DNA of 64,000 nt from Verrucomicrobiales bacterium. GTDB lineage: Bacteria; Verrucomicrobiota; Verrucomicrobiia; Limisphaerales; J093. The position numbers and the translations under genes were made by a program. The notes below the pieces were generated by a model. It was not told the DNA's origin. It searched no databases and saw only the letters and a program-made list of their open reading frames with translations. The DNA is taken from assembly GCA_024233215.1 (NCBI GenBank), contig JACKPW010000001.1:496001-560000 (forward strand). The letters run 5' to 3'. Of this stretch, positions 16,960 to 24,960 are shown piece by piece. Position 1 is the first letter of the stretch. Every line of letters starts with the position of its first letter.

Positions 16960-18521
16960 ATCGCGAGGAGGTCCGCCGCAACGTCGTCCGCAGCACCCTT
17001 TCCGGTTACGTGCGGCTGGTGGTCCGGATGGGATTGGGACTGGTCACATTCCGGCTGTTGTACCAGGGGCTCACCGAGGAGCAGTTCGGGTTCTGGTCGC
17101 TGTTGTGGGCGATCTTCGGCTACGGGATCCTGCTCGACTTCGGGTTCGGCTACGCCGCCCAGAAACGGGTGGCTGAGTTCACCGTGCGGGAGGACTGGGA
17201 CCAACTCAGCCGCGTGTTGAGCACCATCTTCTTCTTCTACGCCGGCATCGCGCTGGTGGCGGTGCTGGTGGGGATCGCATTTTCGAATCCCCTGGTGGCG
17301 CTGTTCAAGGTGAGCGCGGAATCCCGCGAGACCTTCCGCCAGGTGCTGGTGGTCTTCCTCATCGGCATCGGACTGGCCTTTCCCCTGGGGATCTTCCCCG
17401 AGATCCTTCAGGGCCAGCAACGCATCATGACCGCCAACAACCTGCAGGTGGTTTCGACCGTGGCCAACTTCGTCTGTGTCGGGCTGGTGGTCTGGTTCAA
17501 GCTGGGATTCCTGCTGCTGGTCATCCTGTCGCTGCTCTGCATGCTGATCCCCTACGTGTGGGCGGCCGTGCTCGCGTTCCAGCGAATGCCCGGGGTGCGC
17601 CTGCGGCCCGGCCTGTTCTCGCGTCGGGCCATGTTTGACACCGGTCGCTTCAGCCTGTTCGCCTATGCCAACACCCTGAGCAACGTGCTGCGCAACAAGA
17701 CGGACCAACCGGTGATCGGCTCCGTGCTCGGGGTGGCGGCCGTGGCCCCCTTCCAGGCGGGCAGCAAGGTGGGCGAAATGTTCGGCCACCTCACCCGGCA
17801 AATCGCCGACGTGCTCTCACCCACCGCGGCGCACCTGCACGCCCGGGGCGATCGCGACGCCCTGCGGGACATGCTGGTGAACGGCATGCGCTTCAGCGTG
17901 CTCGCCGCCACGCCGCTCTACATCGTCACGGCGGTCTACATGGAGGGCGTGGTCCGGTTGCTGACCGGTTTGCGCAACCCGGACCCCGAGATGTTGTGGA
18001 CCGGCCAGTTGCTGCTCTTCTGGTACTACTCGCTCGTGCTCACCCACTGGGTCTTCAAGCGGATGTTCATGATGGCCGGACAGGAGAAGCGGATGATGTG
18101 GCAGGGGGTCACCGAGGCGGCGGTGAACCTGACCCTGAGCATCGTCCTGACCCTGGTGCTCCACAGCATCATCGGGGTGGCACTCGGTTCGGTGATCCCC
18201 ACCTTCCTCTTTGGTTGGACCCTGATCTGGGGCTGGGCGGCCCACGAGGCGGGCCTCGGACGATGGGCCTTGTTCCGCCGGGTGGTCCTCCCCGCCTGGG
18301 TGGGCTGCCTCCCCATGATCGCCGTTGCCGCGGCCTTTCGCCTGCAGCCTTGGTGGGCCAGTGGATCCACCAGTTGGCGTGTACTCGGCGAAGGTGCCTT
18401 CGTGGGCGCCATCGGGCTGGCCGGGATCTGGTTCCTCGCCTTCTCCGCCGCCGACCGCGCCCGCTTCACCGCCAAATTGGGCCGCCGCTTCGGTGCCCCC
18501 AGGAAAGGGGACCCAGCATGA
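16956..18521 (+). CDS. Oligosaccharide flippase (Wzx-like, MOP superfamily)
   Basis: A 521-residue integral membrane protein with about 12-14 predicted hydrophobic spans and a charged amphipathic N-terminus, the usual size and layout of Wzx-type polysaccharide transporters. It should flip undecaprenyl-linked repeat units across the inner membrane. A strong Shine-Dalgarno (GGAGGGAGG) precedes the ATG, which also overlaps the previous gene (ATGA). The presence of Wzx, a WcaJ-type initiator, an O-antigen-ligase-like protein and Wzz/Wza-like genes indicates a Wzx/Wzy-dependent pathway. Confidence 0.88.
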   Translation: MNREEVRRNVVRSTLSGYVRLVVRMGLGLVTFRLLYQGLTEEQFGFWSLLWAIFGYGILLDFGFGYAAQKRVAEFTVREDWDQLSRVLSTIFFFYAGIALVAVLVGIAFSNPLVALFKVSAESRETFRQVLVVFLIGIGLAFPLGIFPEILQGQQRIMTANNLQVVSTVANFVCVGLVVWFKLGFLLLVILSLLCMLIPYVWAAVLAFQRMPGVRLRPGLFSRRAMFDTGRFSLFAYANTLSNVLRNKTDQPVIGSVLGVAAVAPFQAGSKVGEMFGHLTRQIADVLSPTAAHLHARGDRDALRDMLVNGMRFSVLAATPLYIVTAVYMEGVVRLLTGLRNPDPEMLWTGQLLLFWYYSLVLTHWVFKRMFMMAGQEKRMMWQGVTEAAVNLTLSIVLTLVLHSIIGVALGSVIPTFLFGWTLIWGWAAHEAGLGRWALFRRVVLPAWVGCLPMIAVAAAFRLQPWWASGSTSWRVLGEGAFVGAIGLAGIWFLAFSAADRARFTAKLGRRFGAPRKGDPA

Positions 18522-19720
18522 GCCGACTACGCGTCCTCCAACTCGACACGCCCTTCGAGCACGAGGCCGGCGGGGACAAGAACCGCAGCCGCTTTCTCTG
18601 GACGGCATTGCGGGAACACTGCGAGGTCGACTGGGCCCGCCTCCGTCCTCCCGGGACCGGGCCGTGGGTGGCGCGGGAAGACGCCCGGGTCGTCCCCGTG
18701 GTGGATCTCGCCGCCGGCCCCGGTCGCGGACTCCAATCCCAGTCCGTCTTCGCCTTCGACCGGGAGGCGCGCAAGGCCTTCAACGACCTCCTGGCGAACC
18801 GTCGCTACGACCTCGTCCTCGCCCGCTTTCACGCCCCCTGGGAACTTTGTCATCTGGCAGCCCGGCATCCCGCCCGGCCCGCGGTGGCGGTGGATCTCGA
18901 CATGGTCTCCTCGCGCCTCGTCGCCCTCACCTGGCGGCAGCAACGCTCCTTCCGCCGGCGCTGGTTCCTGTTCGAAAAGGTGAAACTCGAGAGGCTCGAG
19001 CGACGATTGCTGGAACAGCCCTGGCTCGTCTGGTTCAGCAACCCCGCTGAAATGGAGGATTGTCGCCGCCGGTTGCCCCCCCACCGCCTCGGGGCCCGCG
19101 TCGCCGAGTTGCCGAATGTCATGCCCCCAGGCGCCCCGCTCCGGGACGTGGCCCGCGCCCCGGTCATCCTGTTCTTCGGCAGCATGAACTCCTCCGCCAA
19201 CCTGGACGGCTTCCGCTTCCTCATGGACAGCCTCCTGCCGCGGCTCGAACCGGATCTCCAACGGCACGGCGTAAGAATCCACGTGGTGGGAAAGAATCCC
19301 CCGGCCTGGTTTGCCGAACGGGTGCGAGACGCCGCCACCGACCGGATCGAAATCGTCGGTGCCGTCGATTCCATGGAGCGTGCCATTGCCGAATCCCGGT
19401 TCGTCCTCCTGCCCCTGCGCGTCGCCTCCGGGACCCGCACCCGCATCCTTGAGGCGGCCGCGCAGGAACGGGGGGTGGTCACCACCTCCATCGGCGCCGA
19501 GGGGATCGAGGTCGGCGACGGCGCCCGGGTGCACGATACCCCGGAGGAACTGGCGGCGGCGGTGCGGGACTTGCTTGCCGATCCCGGCCTTGCCGACCGC
19601 CTGGGAAGCCAATTACTGACGCGTTGCGCCGGCCGTTATTCCCCCGGAACGGTGGGAGACCGGATGGCGGCCGACCTCACTGAATTCGTCACCTCACAAC
19701 ACCAGGGAGGTGCCGCGTGA
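18518..19720 (+). CDS. Glycosyltransferase (GT-B fold, family 4/1-like)
   Basis: A 400-residue GT-B protein. It starts with L-R-V-L-Q-L-D-T, has a fairly divergent N-terminal half, and a C-terminal half with I-L-F-F-G-S-M-N, R-T-R-I-L-E-A-A-A-Q and G-A-E-G-I-E-V. It resembles polysaccharide-locus glycosyltransferases that keep only the second Glu of the E-x7-E motif. The ATG is fixed by ATGA overlap with the flippase stop and a Shine-Dalgarno (AGGAAAGGGG). The sugar is unknown. Confidence 0.82.
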   Translation: MSRLRVLQLDTPFEHEAGGDKNRSRFLWTALREHCEVDWARLRPPGTGPWVAREDARVVPVVDLAAGPGRGLQSQSVFAFDREARKAFNDLLANRRYDLVLARFHAPWELCHLAARHPARPAVAVDLDMVSSRLVALTWRQQRSFRRRWFLFEKVKLERLERRLLEQPWLVWFSNPAEMEDCRRRLPPHRLGARVAELPNVMPPGAPLRDVARAPVILFFGSMNSSANLDGFRFLMDSLLPRLEPDLQRHGVRIHVVGKNPPAWFAERVRDAATDRIEIVGAVDSMERAIAESRFVLLPLRVASGTRTRILEAAAQERGVVTTSIGAEGIEVGDGARVHDTPEELAAAVRDLLADPGLADRLGSQLLTRCAGRYSPGTVGDRMAADLTEFVTSQHQGGAA

Positions 19721-20604
19721 AGGCGAAGCCCCCCGAGGTCAGCATCATCATGCGCTCGTACAACGAGGGTTGGGCTCTGAAGGAAACCCTGCCGGCGCTG
19801 GCGGCACAGGCCTCCCACCGCTGGGAATTGATCGTCATCGATTCCGGCTCGACGGACGGTTCGCAGGAGTTGTTGCGGGCGGCGCAACCGGCGCACTTCA
19901 TCCAGATCACCCCCGCCGAGTACAACCCCAGCCGGGTGATGAACCGGGGCATGCGCCTGGCCGCGACCCCGTTTGGCATCTTCCTCAACGCCGATGCCAC
20001 GCCACAGGGACCCGACTGGCTGGGCCCACTCGTCGACGCACTGCAATCCCCCCGGGTCGCCGCCTGCTTCGGTCGCCAGATTCCCCGGCCGGACTGCCAG
20101 GCGGTGTTTGCCTGCGACTACGACCGATGTTTTGGACCGAACCGGGAATCCGCCCACTGGGATCACTTCTTCAGCATGGTCAGCAGCGGCCTCCGCCGGG
20201 ATGTCTGGGAGCAGCGGGGTTTCCGTGAGGATTTGCAGTACGCCGAGGACGACGAATACACCCGCTGGTGCCGGGCCCGGGGCTTTGAGGTGGTCTATGT
20301 ACCGGACTCCGTCGCCATGCATTCACACAACTACACCCCGGACCAGGCATTCAAGCGGGCCTTTGGCGACGCCCGGGCCCTGGCCGCGTCGTGGTCCGGC
20401 CAGCGCGGCGACTTCAACTTCCTCAAAACCGTCCTCGTCGGCTGGCTGCAGGACTTCCGCAAGGACCTGCGCTTCTGCGCCCGCGAGGGGCGTTGGGGGG
20501 AACTGGCCCATGCCGGACGGATTCGGTGGCGACAACGGCGTGGCCGGCTGGCCGGGTTCCGGCAGGGCTGGGCGGATTACCGGGAGAAAGGCGGTGAAGC
20601 ATGA
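19717..20604 (+). CDS. Glycosyltransferase family 2 (rhamnosyltransferase-like)
   Basis: A 295-residue GT-A enzyme. It shows S-I-I-M-R-S-Y-N-E, V-I-D-S-G-S-T-D-G, a metal-binding N-A-D-A in place of DxD (L-N-A-D-A-T-P) and a catalytic-base region E-D-D-E-Y (about 183). The start is a GTG at 19717 that overlaps the previous stop as GTGA and is preceded by GGGAGG. It probably adds a sugar to the growing repeat unit on the cytoplasmic side. Confidence 0.88.
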   Translation: MKAKPPEVSIIMRSYNEGWALKETLPALAAQASHRWELIVIDSGSTDGSQELLRAAQPAHFIQITPAEYNPSRVMNRGMRLAATPFGIFLNADATPQGPDWLGPLVDALQSPRVAACFGRQIPRPDCQAVFACDYDRCFGPNRESAHWDHFFSMVSSGLRRDVWEQRGFREDLQYAEDDEYTRWCRARGFEVVYVPDSVAMHSHNYTPDQAFKRAFGDARALAASWSGQRGDFNFLKTVLVGWLQDFRKDLRFCAREGRWGELAHAGRIRWRQRRGRLAGFRQGWADYREKGGEA

Positions 20605-21782
20605 CCGGCACGGCGGACACCGCGGCAGGGACGAGCCAGCGATTCACCCTGGACGGCAGCGAGGAACTCGAGGCCGCCCTGCAGGCCACCTGCGACCGGG
20701 TCCGCGAGGGGGTCTCCGCGATCATCCCGGCCACCGGGCTGGAAGGACTGCTGCTGGCAGGAGGCTACGGCCGCGGCGAGGGCGGGGTGCTCCGCACTCC
20801 GGAGGGCGACCGCCCCTACAACGATCTTGAATTCTACGTGTTCGCCCGCGGAAACCGGTTCCTGGCCGAACGGCGTTTCGGTCCCCCGCTCCACGAACTG
20901 GGCGAGCGGCTGTCACCGGAAGCGGGATTGGAGGTCGAGTTCAAGGTGCTCACCGCGGGGCATCTGCGGCGCAGCCCGACGTCGATGTTCTACTACGACC
21001 TCGTCTGCGCGCACCGTCGGTTGGCGGGCGGGGAAGCGCTGCTTGCAGGGTGCGAACATCACCGGGACGCCACCCGGATTCCGTTGCACGAGGCGACGCG
21101 GCTGCTGATGAACCGTTGCTCGGGCCTGCTGTTCGCCCGGGAACGACTGGATCGAGCGGAGGGATTCGAGGCGGCCGACGCGGATTTCGTGGGACGCAAC
21201 CTGGCCAAGGCCCGGCTGGCCTTCGGCGACGTGCTGCTGGCCGCCAACGGGCTCTACCACTGGAGCTGCCGCGAACGGCACCGGCGCTTGGGCGGCCTGC
21301 CGTTGACCGGCGACCTGGCCTGGGCCGCCCCGTTGGTCCAACTGCATGCGGACGGGGTGGAGTTCAAACTGAAACCGGTTTGTTCCACCGAATCCCGCCC
21401 GAATTTGGAGGAGGCACACGCCGCACTGAGTGCGTTGGGGGGCCAACTCTGGCTGTGGCTCGAGCAACGACGGCTCGGGCGGTCCTTCGCGTCCGCGAGA
21501 GACTACGCACTGAGCCCGGTCAACAAGTGCCCTGAAAAGGCGGCATGGAAGAACCGCCTGATCAACGCCCGAACCTTTGGTGTGGGAACGGCATTGGCGG
21601 CCGGCGGCACGCGCTACCCGCGGGAACGGTTGCTGAACGCCCTTGCCCTGTTGCTCTGGGAACCCTCAACCCTCACCGATCCCACCCTGCAGCGCGCGGT
21701 TCAGAGCGCCCTCCGCAGTTCCGGTCCGGGATTCCCGGCCCTGATGCAGGCCTACCGACGCCTGTGGGAACGTTTCAACTGA
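20601..21782 (+). CDS. Nucleotidyltransferase-fold (pol beta-like) protein of unknown role
   Basis: A 393-residue soluble protein. Residues about 48-80 carry a polymerase-beta-type signature, G-G-Y-G-R-G-E-G-G followed by N-D-L-E-F-Y-V. This resembles the G-S, D-x-D/E pattern of nucleotidyltransferases, with Asp-Leu-Glu as the likely metal pair. The rest is helical and unrecognised. ATGA overlap with the GT2 gene places it in the exopolysaccharide operon. It might transfer a nucleotidyl or phospho group, but this is not established. Confidence 0.6.
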   Translation: MTGTADTAAGTSQRFTLDGSEELEAALQATCDRVREGVSAIIPATGLEGLLLAGGYGRGEGGVLRTPEGDRPYNDLEFYVFARGNRFLAERRFGPPLHELGERLSPEAGLEVEFKVLTAGHLRRSPTSMFYYDLVCAHRRLAGGEALLAGCEHHRDATRIPLHEATRLLMNRCSGLLFARERLDRAEGFEAADADFVGRNLAKARLAFGDVLLAANGLYHWSCRERHRRLGGLPLTGDLAWAAPLVQLHADGVEFKLKPVCSTESRPNLEEAHAALSALGGQLWLWLEQRRLGRSFASARDYALSPVNKCPEKAAWKNRLINARTFGVGTALAAGGTRYPRERLLNALALLLWEPSTLTDPTLQRAVQSALRSSGPGFPALMQAYRRLWERFN

Positions 21783-21833
21783 TCCGAACGGCATCCGAAC
21801 CTCACCCTCCCCGACAATCACCCCCAGCCCGCC

Positions 21834-23066
21834 ATGAAGATCGTCATCACCGGCATCACGAGTTTCCGCAATCGCGGCGTCGAGGCCCTGGTCACCACGA
21901 GCATTGAACAACTGCGCCCCCGGCTTCCCGACACACGCTACCTGGTGTTCGACCGGATGCCGGAATACGACGCCTCCCGGATGTCGGCACCCGACGTCGA
22001 GTTCAAGCTGGATGAAACCATCCGGCCGCTTTACGCCAGCCGACTGCGTCGCACGCTGCTCCAACTTTCAGATCATGTGGAGGCACTGGGCCGCCAGTAC
22101 CAGGCGAGCATCCGTGACGTGGAACAGGCGGATGCCGTCATGGCCTCGGGCGGGGACGTCTTCTGCTCGGAGTACGGACACCAATCGCTGCTCTCCCATC
22201 TGCGGCCGCTGCGAATCGCCCAGCGCGCGAAGGTCCCGGTCTTCATCCACGCCCAGTCCATCGGCCCGTTCAAGAACGAGCCCGACCGCCGGGTGTTCGT
22301 CGAGGTGGCGCAGCAGGTCCGGCACATCACCGTGCGCGAGCGCATGACCCATCGCTATTTGACGGAGGAGCTCGGGCTCCCGGGAGAGCGGGTGACCCTG
22401 ACCGCCGATCCCGCGTTCCTGTTGACGCCGTGCGCGGCGCCCTGGCGGGAGCATTACCACGCGCCACCGGAGAAGCCCCTGGTGGCCCTGTCCACGAGCC
22501 AGGCCATCTGCACCTGGATGGACTCCGACTATGACGCCCACTTCAAGGCATGGCGCCGGACCATTCGGTGGTTGCGCGAGCAACTCGATGCGCGGGTGAT
22601 CCTGATCCCCCACGTGCAGGAACTGTCGAGCCGGAACGACGACCGCATTCTCGCCACGGCCCTGATGCGGGACTTCGCCTTCGATCCGCATCTCCAGCTG
22701 GCCGGTGGCGATTTCGGCGCGGGTGATTTCAAGGGGATCATCAGCCGGTGCGACCTGGTGATTGCCGAGCGGATGCACGCGGCCATCGCCGGCCTTTCCA
22801 GCGGCGTCCCGACGGTGGTGATCGGTTATTCCGTGAAGAGCGAGGGGATTCTGGGCGACCTGTTCGACCCGGCGGTGGTACAGGATTCGGTGCTCATTCC
22901 CCTGCCGGACTTCCTGGGGGTGGACCCCGCGCTGCAGCGAATCTCGCGTGCGTGGGACCGGCGGGAAGAGATCGCCGCGGGGCTGCAACAGCGGTTGCCT
23001 GAAGTGCGGGAACGCGCCGGCCTGAGTTTCGACGTCATTCGCCAGGCACTGATTGGGGGAGGGTGA
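21834..23066 (+). CDS. Polysaccharide pyruvyl transferase family protein
   Basis: A 410-residue member of the family that adds pyruvate ketals to sugars from phosphoenolpyruvate (CsaB/WcaK-like). Visible features are the N-terminal G-I-T-S-F-R-N-R-G, S-G-G-D-V-F, A-Q-S-I-G-P-F, R-E-R-M-T, D-P-A-F and a C-terminal A-E-R-M-H-A segment. It follows the previous gene by 51 bases and ends the rightward run. Its last 32 bases overlap the convergent gene on the other strand. Pyruvylation would give the polymer a negative charge (family knowledge). Confidence 0.88.
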   Translation: MKIVITGITSFRNRGVEALVTTSIEQLRPRLPDTRYLVFDRMPEYDASRMSAPDVEFKLDETIRPLYASRLRRTLLQLSDHVEALGRQYQASIRDVEQADAVMASGGDVFCSEYGHQSLLSHLRPLRIAQRAKVPVFIHAQSIGPFKNEPDRRVFVEVAQQVRHITVRERMTHRYLTEELGLPGERVTLTADPAFLLTPCAAPWREHYHAPPEKPLVALSTSQAICTWMDSDYDAHFKAWRRTIRWLREQLDARVILIPHVQELSSRNDDRILATALMRDFAFDPHLQLAGGDFGAGDFKGIISRCDLVIAERMHAAIAGLSSGVPTVVIGYSVKSEGILGDLFDPAVVQDSVLIPLPDFLGVDPALQRISRAWDRREEIAAGLQQRLPEVRERAGLSFDVIRQALIGGG

Positions 23067-23493
23067 AATCCTCCTCATCGACTGCCGCGCGGTTCCCGAC
23101 GAGGCGGTGCCAGAAGGACAATTGAACATGGGACTCCACCACGCCATCGGGCCAGAGACGCAGGAATACCCGGTAGCCCCCCCGGGGTTCGGCGTAGCCT
23201 CCCCGCCAGGTCCAGGGCGGCTCGGTCGCGGTTTCAAGCCCGATCGGCCCCGGGACTCCCTCCGCACCCAGTTTCCACCTGATCGAGCCCTCCTCCGCCA
23301 GGTTGTAGAAGGTCGCTGTCTGGCTGCACGCGCTGATGCGCAGCGTGTCGACGGGGGCCCCCGTTTCATTGTAGACAACGATGCTTGAAATGTCGGAACG
23401 CAGCACGGCAACAGCGGTGGCGAGCCCCAGCAGCAGAAGGGAAAGCACGGGGAACAGGACGCGTTTACGACGAAGCAGCGGCAAGGGAGTCAT
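23035..23493 (-). CDS. Small membrane-anchored protein of unknown function
   Basis: A 152-residue protein: basic N-terminus, one hydrophobic segment (about 9-28), then a periplasmic beta-rich region with Trp-rich strands. No family was recognised. It lies directly after the O-antigen-ligase-like gene on the same strand; its start falls inside that gene's last codons. The frame is open upstream to 23532, but the ATG at 23493 puts the membrane segment at the N-terminus. Its 3' end overlaps the pyruvyl transferase end by 32 bases. It may be an accessory factor for the ligase/polymerase (inference). Confidence 0.6.
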   Translation of the reverse strand: MTPLPLLRRKRVLFPVLSLLLLGLATAVAVLRSDISSIVVYNETGAPVDTLRISACSQTATFYNLAEEGSIRWKLGAEGVPGPIGLETATEPPWTWRGGYAEPRGGYRVFLRLWPDGVVESHVQLSFWHRLVGNRAAVDEEDFTLPQSVPGE

Positions 23494-24883
23494 GGGGCTC
23501 GGCAGGAATGGAGGGTTCGGTCTTGGAAGCACGGCGACGCGAGCGACGCAGGATTTCGATGCGGCCCACGACGCCCATGAGAATCAGCCAGAGCATGAGG
23601 TTGCGCGGTTGGGTCAGGACCCGCTCGAGGGTGCTCTGCAGGTAGTTGAGGGCGCATCCGGCGGCGATGCCCAGGCTGAGGCAGCGCAGGAACGAATGGC
23701 GAAAAGCAATGAAGGCCCGCAGGTTGCGCCAAAGGCCCAGGCTGATGACCAGCAACCACCCCGCCAGGCCCGCATAGCCATTCTCCGCCAGCAGCAGGTA
23801 GTAGTGGCTCTCAACCACCGAGTTCGCCTTCGTCTCGTCCACGCGCATCCCCCGGTCCCGGCTCCAGTCGTAGTAGATTTCCGCGTAACGATAGGGGGGA
23901 TTCACCACGAGGGCGTAGTTGTTCCACCCGATCCCGAGCGGATGATCCTTCACCATCTCACGGCAGGCGTTCTTCATGACCTCCCGCAATTCGCCGCTCG
24001 CCTGGTTCCCCCGGTCGTTGAATCGCGCCACAATCGTGTCGACCGTCAACAGCAACCCGACCGCTCCCACCACCGTCATGCCCGCCGCGGTCAACAGGCG
24101 CCGGCCGGTGGGCTTCTCCAGCAGGCTCATCAGCATCACCCCGACAGTTCCCACGGCAAAAGCCGCCAGCGCCGCCCGGGACAGGGTGCATTGGACAATG
24201 ATCGCGCAGGCCAGAAAGCCGGCCAGCGCCCGGTTGCCCCCGCGAAACGCCGGGCCCAGTCCGGCCGCCAGCAGCGGCATCCCGATGCAGATGGAATACA
24301 TCGCCAGCGGGTTCTGATGCTCAAAGGTGCCCCGCACCTGGTACATCCCGTCGACATACTTCAACTTCAGGCAAACCAGGGCCTCCCAGAGCATCACCCC
24401 CGCCATCACGCGCACGAAGAACTGCAGGTGGCCGGTCGTCCGGAGCACGTTGAACGTGGCGATGAGCAGCACGGACGCAAAGACCATCTTGTGCGCCGCC
24501 ATGAACACCAGGTTGGTGCGCGGCGCGTTGAACCCGGACAGGAGGGACAGACCGCAGTAGCCGAGATACGCGGGAAGCAACGGCGGCAGCCAGCGGAACC
24601 CCCGGGGATCCTCGAGTCGCCGGGCCACGATCAGGGCGATCGCCAGCGCGTAGTTGAAGAAGAAATGGTAGCCCTTGGTATGGCCGCGGTAGGTCTCAAT
24701 GGAAGCCACCGTCAACCCCCAGTCCGCCGGCCCCATCAGTCCGTTGATGGTCATGAAACACATCAACGCAAAAGCCGCCTGCTGCCAGCGTTCCCGGCCC
24801 TTGAGCCAGGCGCCCGCCAGCGGTGCCGCCACGCCGAAGAGCGGCACCAGTATCGCAAGCTTGACCCAGTCAATGGCCGTCAC
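23465..24883 (-). CDS. O-antigen ligase/polymerase-like membrane protein (Wzy/WaaL type)
   Basis: A 472-residue polytopic membrane protein with about 11-12 hydrophobic spans and a large periplasmic loop (about 310-370) containing H-P-L-G-I-G-W-N-N-Y and S-H-Y-Y-L-L-L-A-E-N-G-Y. This loop is characteristic of the Wzy_C/O-antigen ligase family. It likely polymerises or ligates the flipped repeat units. It is divergent from the WecB-STAS gene, with 77 bases between starts that should contain promoters for both. Confidence 0.88.
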   Translation of the reverse strand: MTAIDWVKLAILVPLFGVAAPLAGAWLKGRERWQQAAFALMCFMTINGLMGPADWGLTVASIETYRGHTKGYHFFFNYALAIALIVARRLEDPRGFRWLPPLLPAYLGYCGLSLLSGFNAPRTNLVFMAAHKMVFASVLLIATFNVLRTTGHLQFFVRVMAGVMLWEALVCLKLKYVDGMYQVRGTFEHQNPLAMYSICIGMPLLAAGLGPAFRGGNRALAGFLACAIIVQCTLSRAALAAFAVGTVGVMLMSLLEKPTGRRLLTAAGMTVVGAVGLLLTVDTIVARFNDRGNQASGELREVMKNACREMVKDHPLGIGWNNYALVVNPPYRYAEIYYDWSRDRGMRVDETKANSVVESHYYLLLAENGYAGLAGWLLVISLGLWRNLRAFIAFRHSFLRCLSLGIAAGCALNYLQSTLERVLTQPRNLMLWLILMGVVGRIEILRRSRRRASKTEPSIPAEPHDSLAAASS

Positions 24884-24960
24884 CGTGCCCCCACTCTAAC
24901 CGGTCCTCCCGCGCTTCCAAGGGAGAAACATCTGTTTGGACAGCCTCTTTTCCGCCTCCC

